The notes below the pieces were generated by a model. That model saw nothing but the letters and a program-made list of their open reading frames with translations. It made no database searches and was not told where the DNA came from. A stretch of DNA of 64,000 bases, from positions 10,230,001 to 10,294,000 of the forward strand of contig CM060734.1 of NCBI GenBank assembly GCA_030704615.1, given 5' to 3'. Positions 54,865-64,000 of the stretch are shown piece by piece; position 1 is the first letter of the stretch; every line of letters begins with the position of its first letter. This DNA is from Takakia lepidozioides (taxonomy: Eukaryota; Streptophyta; Takakiopsida; Takakiales; Takakiaceae). A program made the position numbers and the translations under genes.

Positions 54865-56755
54865 ATGACCACAACTTCTGAAAAAGGATCAAGAGAGGGA
54901 GTCCACAATGCCTCTTCTGGCACTTCTGGGCATGTGAAGATACTTTGTGCGGCAGACAGACTGACAGAAGCTCTACAGACTCTAAACCAAGGAGGCATTT
55001 CAGCAGATTCAGATACGTATGTCTATCTCTTGCTTAAGTGCATCAAGATGGAAGGTCTGGAAGCTGGAAAGCAGGTGCACACTCACATTATCCAAAGTGG
55101 ATTCACGCCAAATATTTTTCTACTCAACACCCTTGTCAACATGTATGTTAACTGCGGGAGCATCATGGATGCTCACCAAGTGTTCAACAGAATGCCTCAA
55201 CGATCTTTAATCACGTGGAATATAATGTTGGCAGGATTTACCAAGCATGGGAGGGGTAGGATTAATGCTTTGGGCAAATGCTGCGTGAAGGGGTGAAGCC
55301 CAACCACATCACGTTTGTTTGCATTTGCAAATTCGTATGCAAGCCTGGCAGCTCTGGAAAAGGGCAAAGAGGTCGATGGCGACATTGTCAGAGCTGCAAT
55401 TGTACCAAATGTCATTCTGTACAATACCCTCGTGGACATGTATGAAGGGAGTGTTCGACAGTATGGCTGAACGAGATATGGTGTTGTGGAGTGCGATGAT
55501 TGCAAGATATGCACAGCAAGGGCGCGGAAGCTGAAGGAGCAGGGAACACTGAACACTGAACACTGCTCTGGTGGACATGTATGCCAAATTTGGGAGCATT
55601 GAGGATGCGAAAGGAGTGTTCAACACTATGGCTGAACGAGATGTGGTGTCGTGGAACGCGATGCTTGCAGAGTATGTACATCAGGGGCGCGGGGTGGAGG
55701 CTTTGGAGACCTATGAGCAAATGATGGGGGAAGGGGTGAAGCCTGACCATATCACATTTGTGTGCGTTTGCAGTGCGTGTGCAAGCAGGTGGCAGCCCTG
55801 GAAAAAGGCAAAGAGATGCATGGTTGCATCGCCAAAGCTGGAATTGTACCAGATGTGATTCTGAACAATACCCTCGTGGACATGTATGCCAAATGTGGGA
55901 GCATTGAGGATGCGGTGGGAGTTGTTCAACAATATGGCTAAACGAGATTTGGTATCGTGGAACGCGATGCTTGCAGGATCTGCACAACAGGGGGGGGGGG
56001 GACGGAGGCCTTGGAAACCTATGAGCAAATGATGGGGGAAGGGGTGAAGTGCCACCACATCACGTTTGTGTGCGTTTGTAATGTTTGTGCAAGCCTGGCA
56101 GCCCTGGAAAAGGGCAAAGAGGTCCATGGTAACATCATCAAAGCTGGAATTGTACCACGTCATTCTGGACAATGCCCTGATGGACATGTATGCGAAATGT
56201 GGGTGCATTGAGGATGCAAAGGGAGTATTTGACAATATGGCTGAACGAAATGTGATGTCATGGAACGCGATAATCGCAGGATATGCCCAGCATGGTTGTC
56301 ATACCGAGGTCCTGCAACTATTTGAAGGAATGGAAAAGAACGGCTTGAAGCCGGACAGTATCACCTTTATATGTGTTCTCCCTGCATGCAGCCACACTGG
56401 CCTACTGAATGAAGGAAGACGCTACTTCGATTCCCTGAGTCAAGATCATGGTGTCACTCTGACAGTAAAGCATTTTGGCTGCATGGTGGACCTTCTTGGA
56501 CGTGCGGGACAATTGGATGAGGCAGTGGACCTGATTAATAAAATGCCAATCAATCCAGATGTTGTAGTGTGGAGGCCTTGCTTGGTGCTTGCAGAATCCA
56601 TGACAATGTGGAGATGACTAAACGTGCGGCAACATCTATCCTCAAGTGAGATGAACAGGATGTCGCGACTTATGTGTTGCTATCAAACATCTATGATACA
56701 CAACGTCACTGCTGCATTGAGGTTTACGACAGGGTGCACACCTTCGTTGTAGATG
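54865..56755 (+). pseudogene. Second PLS-class PPR locus, decayed
   Basis: Starts MTTTSEKGSREGVHNASSGT, then a standard first repeat (LTEALQTLNQGGISADSDTY), QVHTHIIQSGFTPNIFLLNT and RSLITWNIMLAGFTKHGRG. After about 55290 the repeats continue in shifting frames: MDMYAKFGSIEDAKGVFNTM, DVVSWNAMLAEY, LMDMYAKCGCIEDAKGVFDN, then the end repeat CSHTGLLNEGRRYFDSL and KHFGCMVDLLGRAGQLDEAV. A run of about 12 G near 55990 marks one break. The E region (ATYVLLSNIYD) is joined by a deletion to IEVYDRVHTFVVD near 56700, and no DYW domain remains. It stops where LTR sequence begins at 56759. If intact it would bind organelle RNA. Confidence 0.8.
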
Positions 56756-56758
56756 CCG

Positions 56759-57048
56759 TGCGCATACATATCGCTACACAACTACATCGTTGTCCAAAAC
56801 CACACAACACATGTGCACACCAAACACTAGTCTCTCACTAGTCTACCACTAGTGCACCATTAGGCTGCCACTAGACAACCACTAGCCACCACTAGTGCAG
56901 CCACTAGTCCACCACTAGTCTGTCACTAGCCACCACTAGTGCAACCACTAGTCCATCATTAGGTTGCCACTAGCCACCACTAGTGCAGCCACTAGTCCAC
57001 CACTAGTCTGCCACTAGCCACCACTAGTGCAGCCACTAGTCCATCACA
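56759..57048 (-). repeat. Partial LTR (U3 part) next to the Ty3 element 2 LTR
   Basis: Reads TGTGATGGACTAGTGGCTGC on the minus strand from 57048 and matches the first 230-290 bases of the LTR at 57604, including TTGTGTAGCGATATGTATGC at its end. It is rich in CCACTAG(T/C) units. It is cut off against the PPR pseudogene. Confidence 0.6.
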
Positions 57049-57604
57049 ATGATAAGGAAAAGAATGATACAAGCATACAAGCTCTCTCAAACTCACACAC
57101 TTGCACATGAAAACATCACTCATATATTAAGTCGAGCCAAGTGCATCCCACGCCATGGGGAATCCACACTACGGCGCCATAGCTAGACGCGGTGAGGCTC
57201 AACTCGAGAAAGATGAGCCCACCGCGATCTGCCGTGAAGATAACAACGCCAGGTGCCCAAACATATATTGGTCCCTGGATTGACACTTGGGTCAATCCCA
57301 AATGTCAATATATAAAAGCTAGTTATTTCCTAGTTAACTTCATACTAGTCGTAAAATAACTTGACAGCTGTCATGCGCATACATATCGCTACACAACTAC
57401 ATCATTGTCCAAAACCACACAACATATGTGCACACCAAACACTAGTCTATCACTAGTCCATCACTAGTGCACCACTAGGTTGCCACTAGACAACCACTAG
57501 CCACCACTAGTGCAACCACTAGTCCACCACTAGTCTGCCACCAGCCACTAGTCCATCATTAGGCTGCCACTAGCCACCACTAGTGCAGCCACTAGTCCAT
57601 CACA
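57049..57604 (-). repeat. 3' LTR of Ty3 element 2
   Basis: Starts TGTGATGGACTAGTGGCTGC at 57604, directly after the tract AGCTAGGGGGACGAT on the minus strand, and ends near ...TTCCTTATCA (about 57052). The U3 has tandem CACTAGTGGTGGC-type repeats. The 5' LTR lies outside the window, so the end is inferred. Confidence 0.6.
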
Positions 57605-57844
57605 ATCGTCCCCCTAGCTAGCGCTTAGGTCCCTCTAAATCCAGGTAGCCACAAGATGTGATAGTGGCCATAGCCTCACTAAGTCCTCCACCACTGTCCC
57701 TACTACACTCAAACTCGATAGATCAAGAGGCCGGGTACAAGAGTTGCCCCATCGTTAGTCGCCGTCTTGCAACTTGTGAACTTGAGCCTGAGATCTCGGG
57801 TATTGACTCCTATGAGCTTGGCATCCCAGTCATATCCACTGTCA

Positions 57845-60800
57845 CTATCCCAAGTAGTGTGGACATAACCAATCTCCATCAGGAACCCTCTCAAGAGGTA
57901 GTGTCAAGCATCCCATGTGCCAACCTCTTGAGCATCGATCATACACCAGCATAGTGGCGGCACCACGAGCATGCCCACATAACATGCAATGCAACCCTGG
58001 AGATACCACTGCAAGGGTGGGATCCATCCTCCCATCCACATATGGAAGGTGACATGGCGCACAATTACGCACATGGTCCTTCCATACCATGCCATCTCGA
58101 CCCTCCAGAATCAACACTCCTGAAGGCAACACCTCCCTGACCCTTAGAATCACACGTCCTGCTGTGACATCCAAGGTCGTAGGCGTTGTCTGCTGCAGAT
58201 ACACATAGTCCACAGGGTGGAAACGCCGAACACCTGGCCAATATCCCCCTCCACGTATAGTGGCATACCTCAACGTGTCTCGGTGTTGGGCAATAGCAAG
58301 ATTCACAAAAGCCATAGGCATGACTCTCTGGAACAACTCTGCCCGCTGGGCACATGCTTGTGTCCACACATCCGAATCATCAAGGTTGAGGACTACTGCA
58401 GCCTCCCTGCAAATAGACGCAGGCAAATCTGGCTCTCGGCCAAAGAAAAGGAAATATGGTGAGAAGGAGGCAAGTGATGTTTGCTTGCTAAACGTGTAGC
58501 CCATGGCTAGCCAAGGTACCTGAAGATCCCAATCTCCTAGGTGTCCCTTTTGCAAGCCATACTTGCGCAAACCCCTCTTCACCGTCTGCACCACTCTCTC
58601 TGCCAAGCCATCGGCCTCAGGATGATCCCAAGAAGTGGTACGGTGGTCTATCAAGGCTTTATCACACAAAGCCTGAAACTCCCCCAAGAATTCTCTCCCT
58701 TGGTCCGTGAGTACCTCAGCTGGAGCACCGAATCGGCTAAGCACACGATCCAGGAATGCATACGCAGCCCCCTCACTAGCCTTGTCAGCCAATGGAACCA
58801 ACTCAATCCACTTGGAGAAGTGCTCCACCATCACCAACACATATCTGTGGTGGCGCATCGTCAATGGCAACGGCCCCGCGAAGTCAAGACTCCACCTGTA
58901 GCCCAATCCCATGATGGGTAATGGATGCAATTGTGGTGTAGGGGCGTTGAATGAAGCACGCACCCTGGCACACACCATGCACCTAGCCACGAACTGTTGC
59001 ACCTCTGTGTATATACCACGCCACCAATACTGCCCCTGCAGTAAACTATGAGTGCGTCGCACTCCAAAATGCCCCAACTCCTCATGGGCATGCCTCACTA
59101 ACCGTGCACGCTGTGTTGGGTGAAGCACGATCCTCACCCGACCATCCTCCCACACTCGAAGCAGGTGTATCCCCTCCCACTTGAACCTCTTGGCTCGTTG
59201 CAGGATCCGATCCCTCTCCTTGGCAGTCACACTAGCTGTCGTGTCTCCAGTGCGGATGTAGTCCAACACAACCGAATCCTCATGTATATCTCTGGCACCA
59301 CCTGGCTCATCACTAGCCTCAGGGTCCTCAGACACTCCATCTACAGTCATCCCTATTGTAGGTCCAATCTGACCTCCCGATGCCAAGATACACAAAAAGG
59401 CAGATGCATGCCATCCCGGCACCATCTCCTCGTCTGTCTCACCATGCCACCGAGCTCCAGTGTCATCATGCTGGCTCGTGCATGGATTGCGACTTAATCC
59501 ATCCGCATCCCTATTGACCAAACCCGGTCGATGCACAACCTGAAAGTCATACTCTTGGAGTATAAGTGCCCACCGTGCAAGCTTCCCCGTAAGCTTGTCT
59601 GACTCCATCAACCACTTGAGTGGTTGGTGATCCGTGACAAGGGTGAAGAGATTGCTGTATAGATAGCACCTGAAATGTGCCACGGCCCACATTACAGCTA
59701 AGCACTCCCCTTCATATAAGCTATACTTAGACTCTACAGCGTTGTTCAAGCGGCTAGCATAAGCCACTATGAACTCTCTTCCCTCATCATCCACATGTGT
59801 GAGCACCGCTCCAAGCCCCAGCATGCTCCAATCTGTATGCACCTGAAAGGGACGCCCCCTGATAGGTCGTCTCAAGATCGGCGCCGAGGTCAACCTCGCC
59901 TTGAGCTCTTGAAAAGTTCGCTCTTGCTCATCTTCCCACTGCCAATCCTGGTCTACCTTGGTCAGCTTCGTTAGAGCCTTTGCAATAGCACTAAATCCCT
60001 TGACAAACCGTCTATAGTAGTTTGCCAACCCCATGAAAGCTCGAACTCGGCTCACATCCGTGGGACGTGGAATCTGTGCAATGGCCTCTACCTTAGTCTG
60101 CTGGATCCCCAATCCTCCAGGATATATCATGTGGCCCAGATACTCAATCTGGTTGTGGAAGAACTTGCATTTCCCCGGATGTAATTTCAATCCGTGCGCT
60201 CTCAAGCGCTCAAACACCACCTGAAGGTGTCTCTCGTGCTCCTCCGCCGTAGCACTAAAGATGATGATGTCATCTATGTAGCACCGAGCAAAGTCTATCC
60301 CTGCTAGAATCATGTCTATAACTCTCTGGAACTCTGCAGGAGCGTTCTTAAGCCCGCATGGTAAGAACCGCCACTGATATAGGCAATCCTTCCCATGCTC
60401 ATTGATACCCCAGAATGTCGTCTTCTGCTTGTCCGCCTCCTTGATCGGCAACTGGTGATATCCGGACCGCAAGTCTAGAGTGCTAAAGACCTTGGCATGC
60501 CCAATGGCATCAAAGATCTCCTCCGGTGTGGGCATGGCATACTTAACGGACTTGGTCTGACAATTTACAGGCCGGTAATCACCGCACATACGTCTCTCCG
60601 TCCAATTGCCATAGACATCCTTCTTGGCTGGCATCACCGTGGCTGAAGCATACTCTGCACTAGAGAGCTCCACCAAACCAGCCTCCCAGAGATCTTGAGT
60701 CCTCATCTGAATCAAAGACCTCTCCATGTCACTGTATCTATAGGGTCTCCGAAAGATTGGCGTGTCCGTGGCCAACTCAATACGAATCTCCTGACCCTTC

Positions 60801-60979
60801 AGTGCTCCCAAATCCTTCAAACTGAAGGCAAAGCAATTCCTGTAAGCCCTCAGGAACCGCCGTATATGTCGTCTCTCTCCTCCAGTGACAATGGGTCCAA
60901 TGTCAGGCTCCCAATTGTCCTCTGTAACTGCAACCTTAAGTCCAGCAGACTTAGAGGTAGAGGACGCGTCCCGTGGTTG
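57845..60979 (-). CDS. pol: Ty3 element 2 Pol: RT, RNase H, integrase, PHD-like C-terminus
   Basis: Open from the codon after TAG 60982-60980 to the stop at 57845, about 1,040 codons. Counting from the TTG codon at 60820: RT with [12 protein letters not shown] (115-126) and catalytic YIDD (181-184), then RNase H (VHTDWSMLGLGAVLTHVDDE). The integrase has an HHCC finger (HAHEELGHFGVRRTH...CMVCARV) and a D-D-E core (LDFAGPLP, VLTDQGREF, EADGLAERVVQTV). The last 47 residues (945-991) form a PHD-like finger: CMLC, YDRC, GWHMGC, GDWLCPHY. Two usual zinc cysteines are Tyr (YDRC, CPHY), so binding may be lost. No chromodomain. It lacks its own good ATG and is probably part of a gag-pol polyprotein. 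Confidence 0.9.
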   Translation of the reverse strand, partial: QPRDASSTSKSAGLKVAVTEDNWEPDIGPIVTGGERRHIRRFLRAYRNCFAFSLKDLGALKGQEIRIELATDTPIFRRPYRYSDMERSLIQMRTQDLWEAGLVELSSAEYASATVMPAKKDVYGNWTERRMCGDYRPVNCQTKSVKYAMPTPEEIFDAIGHAKVFSTLDLRSGYHQLPIKEADKQKTTFWGINEHGKDCLYQWRFLPCGLKNAPAEFQRVIDMILAGIDFARCYIDDIIIFSATAEEHERHLQVVFERLRAHGLKLHPGKCKFFHNQIEYLGHMIYPGGLGIQQTKVEAIAQIPRPTDVSRVRAFMGLANYYRRFVKGFSAIAKALTKLTKVDQDWQWEDEQERTFQELKARLTSAPILRRPIRGRPFQVHTDWSMLGLGAVLTHVDDEGREFIVAYASRLNNAVESKYSLYEGECLAVMWAVAHFRCYLYSNLFTLVTDHQPLKWLMESDKLTGKLARWALILQEYDFQVVHRPGLVNRDADGLSRNPCTSQHDDTGARWHGETDEEMVPGWHASAFLCILASGGQIGPTIGMTVDGVSEDPEASDEPGGARDIHEDSVVLDYIRTGDTTASVTAKERDRILQRAKRFKWEGIHLLRVWEDGRVRIVLHPTQRARLVRHAHEELGHFGVRRTHSLLQGQYWWRGIYTEVQQFVARCMVCARVRASFNAPTPQLHPLPIMGLGYRWSLDFAGPLPLTMRHHRYVLVMVEHFSKWIELVPLADKASEGAAYAFLDRVLSRFGAPAEVLTDQGREFLGEFQALCDKALIDHRTTSWDHPEADGLAERVVQTVKRGLRKYGLQKGHLGDWDLQVPWLAMGYTFSKQTSLASFSPYFLFFGREPDLPASICREAAVVLNLDDSDVWTQACAQRAELFQRVMPMAFVNLAIAQHRDTLRYATIRGGGYWPGVRRFHPVDYVYLQQTTPTTLDVTAGRVILRVREVLPSGVLILEGRDGMVWKDHVRNCAPCHLPYVDGRMDPTLAVVSPGLHCMLCGHARGAATMLVYDRCSRGWHMGCLTLPLERVPDGDWLCPHYLG

Positions 60980-62233
60980 CTATGCCGCAACCTCTTGAGC
61001 AGTACTCCCTGCCTGCTCAGTCAATGACAAGGCCTCATCCTGCCCCATCATCTCATCATTGAGGACCTCTTCAACCCGAGAAGAATCCCCAACCTCATCC
61101 ATCACAGCCGCCTTGGCTGCCAACTCCCTCTGAACCTCGAGCACCTCCCACGTGTGCCATGGATGTCTACACCTTGTGGTCCTCACCGGCTCGCCCCCAC
61201 TCACTGCTTGTACCGTCTCGGTAGGCAGAGAGACCGTCAAGGGAAGTGCACTCCGCATTCTATGTTGCTCAGCCATAGCCAAGCTGATAATCCAGGTCAA
61301 GCAATTTAGATCCATTGCTTGCCCCAACACCTGACGACGTGATGCCTCAGAAAGATAAGGCGCCGCCGTGGTCCCAATGGAAAAACCCATAGCCCGCTCT
61401 CGCTCGTCGGCATTAGGCTCCACTAACTGCTGCAACTGAGCATCCCACAGGAGGCCAAGTCCACTATCCCGGAAAGCATGCGATCCTGGGAAGCTGAGCA
61501 GTGTAGTAGTGTTGCTCGTGGTTGACCCACCTTGTTGACCACTGCCAAAGGCGAACGGTCATCGTGTCTCACACGCTGAGACTGCCTCCCTGTGTCCAAG
61601 ATGCTATCAACTGTGAGGTGTGTTGGCCACTGCATCCCATCAAATGCACGCTTGAGCAGTGCGGGTGGCATTAAGTTAGTCCACCATAGCCGTAGTCAAT
61701 GAGCCCGTGACCCCACTGCAGCTGCATCCAGCAACAATGCTGAACCAAGCCACGACCGGACTTGATGCACCCTGGCCATCACCCTGGCCCGAGAATCGCC
61801 CATCAGTGGCACATTCTCCAAGATGTATGCTGGAGATACAGCTTGATGAAGCTGTAAGTGGCGTAAAACCCGCACCATCTCTCAAAACAGACCCGACCTC
61901 GAGTCTCACAATCCATTGCCATGCCCGGCTGATGAATGCCTTTGGCAGGGCCAACCTGCCACTACCAAATCAATGGAGCCAACCCGCTCCAAATCCCGTG
62001 CCCCCAGCAACGAAATGTCTGCTGGCAAGGCCTGCTGATATCCACAAACTGCAGACACTGGCAACAACTCAAGGGTACTGCTGCACCAACTGAGCAACAT
62101 GACGGAGTGAGACGCGTCGTGCGGTCTCATCCCTCTCCACATACAAGTAACGCCGTACTCATACACCTGCCTGTAGAACAGCAACCAACCCGGTGCTGAT
62201 CCCGCCAAACAAGTCGGCAAATGCCTTCATCCG
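60980..62233 (-). pseudogene. Retrotransposon-borne cytosine-5 DNA methyltransferase domain, frame-broken
   Basis: Motifs in canonical order on the minus strand: I, ADLFGGISTGLVAVLQAGV (from 62218, SAM binding); II, YLYVERDETARR; IV, DLVVAGWPCQRHSSAGHGNG with the catalytic Cys codon at 61947-61945; VI, AYILENVPLMGDSR (ENV at 61818-61810); VIII-like, GSRAH-stop-LRLWWTNL. A target-recognition stretch follows, then X, GFSIGTTAAPYLSEASRRQV and LGQAMDLNCLTW. Lesions: TGA at 62161-62159, 61908-61906, 61884-61882 and 61698-61696, one extra base near 62065, and a shift near 61510. The last part (61435-60980) is in frame with RT, separated by TAG. Related enzymes methylate CG sites. Charophyte and dinoflagellate retrotransposons are known to carry such domains. 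This copy cannot make an intact enzyme. Confidence 0.88.
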
Positions 62234-62612
62234 GACACTACCACACGATCGGTGTGGTGTCCAATGGTGACAACTGAGGTGGTCTTGGTGCAATCCCCGC
62301 ACTGTCTTCCTCTCCTGACGGTACAAAAGCCTCTACCTAGGCTTGTGGCACACGACAATCAGTAACCCGCTGCAAATCCTTGCTCGAGCCCCACAATGGA
62401 GTGTGAACAACCATGGCAAGCAACTCCGCCATACCATACATGTCATCCTGCTCTCCCAGAGGTGACACATCCTGCGAATGAGTGTTGTCATCCAACAACT
62501 CTCAAGTCACTGCAGCTGTGAATGCTGCCAGTGTTGGCATCTTGCCTCGCTGGACAACCGCAACTCCTCCTATGAACATCATAGGGAGCTGCATACGCCG
62601 GCCCTCCCCTGA
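62234..62612 (-). pseudogene. Linker between protease and methyltransferase
   Basis: In the protease frame: MQLPMMFIGGVAVVQRGKMP, LDDNTHSQDVSPLGEQDDMY, with TGA and TAG stops interspersed and frame loss near 62240. No domain is recognised. It probably belongs to the ancestral polyprotein. Confidence 0.5.
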
Positions 62613-62978
62613 CTACCATCCAGGCCTATAGGAAGCTGACTCCTCCCAAAAATCCAGGGTGAAGCCCATGGGGTACAACATTGCCCCACCAACAAGGACA
62701 TCGTACGAGACCGCGTCTGTCACAATGGCCTTGGCTCTCATCACTGAGCCATCTGTAGGATGATCCGGCTGTAATCTGATAGCCAACTCACGCCGTGTCA
62801 TGCCCCGAGCCTGCTCTGATCCTCCCAGAGATATCTGTATCTGGAAAGGGCACGGCTCCATATCCGCCTCCGTGAGGCCCAAGCCTGCAATAGCAGCTCT
62901 GCCCAGCATCAATGGCTGAGCTCCCGAGTCCAACAAGACTCGCAGTGGCCGGTACCTCTTGCTTGTCGGTCCACTCAA
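62613..62978 (-). CDS. Retropepsin-like protease of Ty3 element 2
   Basis: Contains PLRVLLDSGAQPLMLGRAAI, with the DSGA active-site motif of a retroviral-type aspartic protease, and VLVGGAMLYPMGFTLDFW later, the usual second half. It is in frame with gag upstream (TAG 62996-62994 between them) and ends at TAG 62615-62613. Such proteases cleave the polyprotein. Confidence 0.75.
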   Translation of the reverse strand: MSGPTSKRYRPLRVLLDSGAQPLMLGRAAIAGLGLTEADMEPCPFQIQISLGGSEQARGMTRRELAIRLQPDHPTDGSVMRAKAIVTDAVSYDVLVGGAMLYPMGFTLDFWEESASYRPGW

Positions 62979-62993
62979 ACAGAAAATGTCATC

Positions 62994-64000
62994 CTAGTTG
63001 TCTAACATGACAACTTCAGGTGTCACCATGGCGCGCTCAATGGCTGGCCTAGCTGACAGCTCCATCAACCTGGCAGCTGCAGCTTGCCATGGCGCCGTCG
63101 TGGCAGTCTTGACCCTCACATCCGAGGATCCCTCCGGCACTACACCTCCCACTATCTCCGCAGAAGATGAAGTAACCTCCCCACTCTCACAGAGTGTAGC
63201 TGCCAGCCTGAACACCTCAGCTGGTCTTACCCCCGACGTCGCAATCATGGTAGTCGAGAACAATGGAGCCTGGCACACAGCTGTGGCCGCCCCCAGCAGC
63301 ACACTAGCTGCCGTAGCCTTGGCAACACTAGGTAGTGGTGCTGCCCGTGTAGCTCTCCCCAATGGCATAGTAACCTCCGCCTCGGTAACAGTAGGGCGAG
63401 AACTAGGTGCCATGGACGGCGTCGACACTGTCTCCGCCAATGTGAATGACTGAGGAAGCCTGGCCTGACGGCTTGCCTCCCCACGCTGTGGATCCAACTC
63501 CACCTCCACACCCCGTGGCTCAGGAACTCGTGCCGCTCCTCGAGTCACTGCCGCAGCTGACTCCACTTGCACTAGTGGTAGTGGTGCCCCGCTCATAGTG
63601 GTAGTGGTAGTGCTGCTTGACACTAGTGGTAGTGGTGCCCCACCCATAGTGGTAGTGGTAGTGGCACCCCTCACTAGTGGTAGTGCTACCCCGCACATGA
63701 ATCCCATGCCTCCCATGTCTCCTCCCTCAGGAGCAGGAGGTGGACCATCTGGCCTTAGAGCCGGTACCACCTGAGCTGTGGCCATGGCAGTGAGCCTCTG
63801 CTCTAGCTGCTGAAGCCGGTTGGCCATGCCTTGGTCACCACCCTGATCTCCGCGTCCTTGGCCATGTTGAGCTTGCCCTTGGCCTGCACCTCGTCCGTTC
63901 TGGGCTGCTCCACCTCGCCCCCGGCCACCATTGTTCCCTTGGAACTGGCCTGGGCGCAACTCAGGATGCAAACCATAGCACTGGGCTTCTCCATGCCCGT
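62994..64000 (-). CDS. gag: Gag C-terminal part of Ty3 element 2, partial
   Basis: It enters the window with GHGEAQCYGLHPELRPGQ, the second half of a CCHC zinc knuckle, then a Gly/Gln/Arg-rich stretch, a short heptad-like helix (MANRLQQLEQRLTAMA), tandem GGAPLPLV(S/Q)-type repeats and a Thr/Ala-rich linker, ending MVTPEVVMLDN and TAG. The capsid core lies outside the window. Confidence 0.7.
   Translation of the reverse strand, partial: GHGEAQCYGLHPELRPGQFQGNNGGRGRGGAAQNGRGAGQGQAQHGQGRGDQGGDQGMANRLQQLEQRLTAMATAQVVPALRPDGPPPAPEGGDMGGMGFMCGVALPLVRGATTTTTMGGAPLPLVSSSTTTTTMSGAPLPLVQVESAAAVTRGAARVPEPRGVEVELDPQRGEASRQARLPQSFTLAETVSTPSMAPSSRPTVTEAEVTMPLGRATRAAPLPSVAKATAASVLLGAATAVCQAPLFSTTMIATSGVRPAEVFRLAATLCESGEVTSSSAEIVGGVVPEGSSDVRVKTATTAPWQAAAARLMELSARPAIERAMVTPEVVMLDN
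63570..63690 (-). repeat. Short tandem repeat in the gag linker
   Basis: CACTAGTGGTAGTGGTGCCC and ATAGTGGTAGTGGTAGTG units, encoding repeats such as TTTTTMGGAPLPLV. The CACTAGT core also recurs in the element's LTR. Confidence 0.6.

Larger units (their letters stand above)
57052..64000 (-). mobile_element. Ty3/gypsy element 2 with DNA methyltransferase and PHD-like module, 5' end off window
   Basis: Order on the minus strand: gag C-terminus with CCHC, protease, cytosine-5 DNA methyltransferase, RT, RNase H, integrase, PHD-like finger, purine tract, 3' LTR. RT to integrase is open, while the rest carries several stops and shifts. Confidence 0.85.

Noticed and set aside
57658-59497. Plus-strand frames opposite the Ty3 element 2 pol
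   Set aside because: They are antisense shadows of a clear RT-RNase H-integrase reading frame.
62998-63453. Plus-strand 151-codon frame (MSNMTTSGVTMARS...)
   Set aside because: It is antisense to the gag linker, and its Ala/Thr/Ser content mirrors the low-complexity linker.

Overview
The window is nuclear DNA from a land plant, most likely a seed-free one such as a fern or relative. The evidence is multi-exon genes with GT-AG introns, two PLS/DYW-type PPR loci written in the style of fern PPR proteins, and a dense load of plant-type transposons: Ty3/gypsy elements with a tRNA-iMet primer site, L1-like LINEs, tRNA-derived SINEs, MITEs and MULE relics. I saw no bacterial or organellar features and no rRNA or free-standing tRNA gene. 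The species is inference.

Layout. 1-7870: two tail-to-tail copies of an LTR element that lacks reverse transcriptase and carries one very long coiled-coil ORF. 7870-9060: nothing recognised. 9060-11740: AT-rich stretch with a duplicated F-box-like gene (one copy broken), MULE fragments and a 51-bp direct repeat. 12890-17150: a SINE, a dead L1 LINE split by a 386-bp MITE, and a GGTAT-rich element. 17611-20296 (minus): a multi-exon, membrane-anchored GT34-like glycosyltransferase. 21060-21310: LINE endonuclease start with a SINE in it. 22320-29285: a complete, very young Ty3/gypsy chromovirus with near-identical LTRs and a CTACT target duplication. 29350-31385: repeats and relics. 31595-33690: a striking array of about 36 GCGACCGCC/GGCGGTCGC palindromes. 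33700-35230: broken MULE-like transposase with a SWIM finger. 35960-41030: retroelement relic, repeats and a 1.5-kb foldback structure. 41146-47692: a PIG-F (GPI-anchor synthesis) gene with a 5'-truncated LINE in an intron and a second LINE just after its stop codon. 48820-52545: SINE, repeats and a PPR-DYW pseudogene split by a 707-bp TIR element. 54865-56755: second PPR pseudogene. 56759-64000 (minus): a Ty3/gypsy element running off the right edge.

The most notable object is that last element. Between its protease and reverse transcriptase it holds a DNA cytosine-5 methyltransferase domain (motifs I, II, IV, VI, VIII and X visible, frame-broken), and its integrase ends in a PHD-finger-like module instead of a chromodomain. 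A Ty3 element coding for both a DNA-methylation writer and a histone-reader-like domain is the best candidate for an unusual system here. Of the host genes, PIG-F is clear, the glycosyltransferase is probable, and the PPR and F-box-like loci are wholly or partly decayed.
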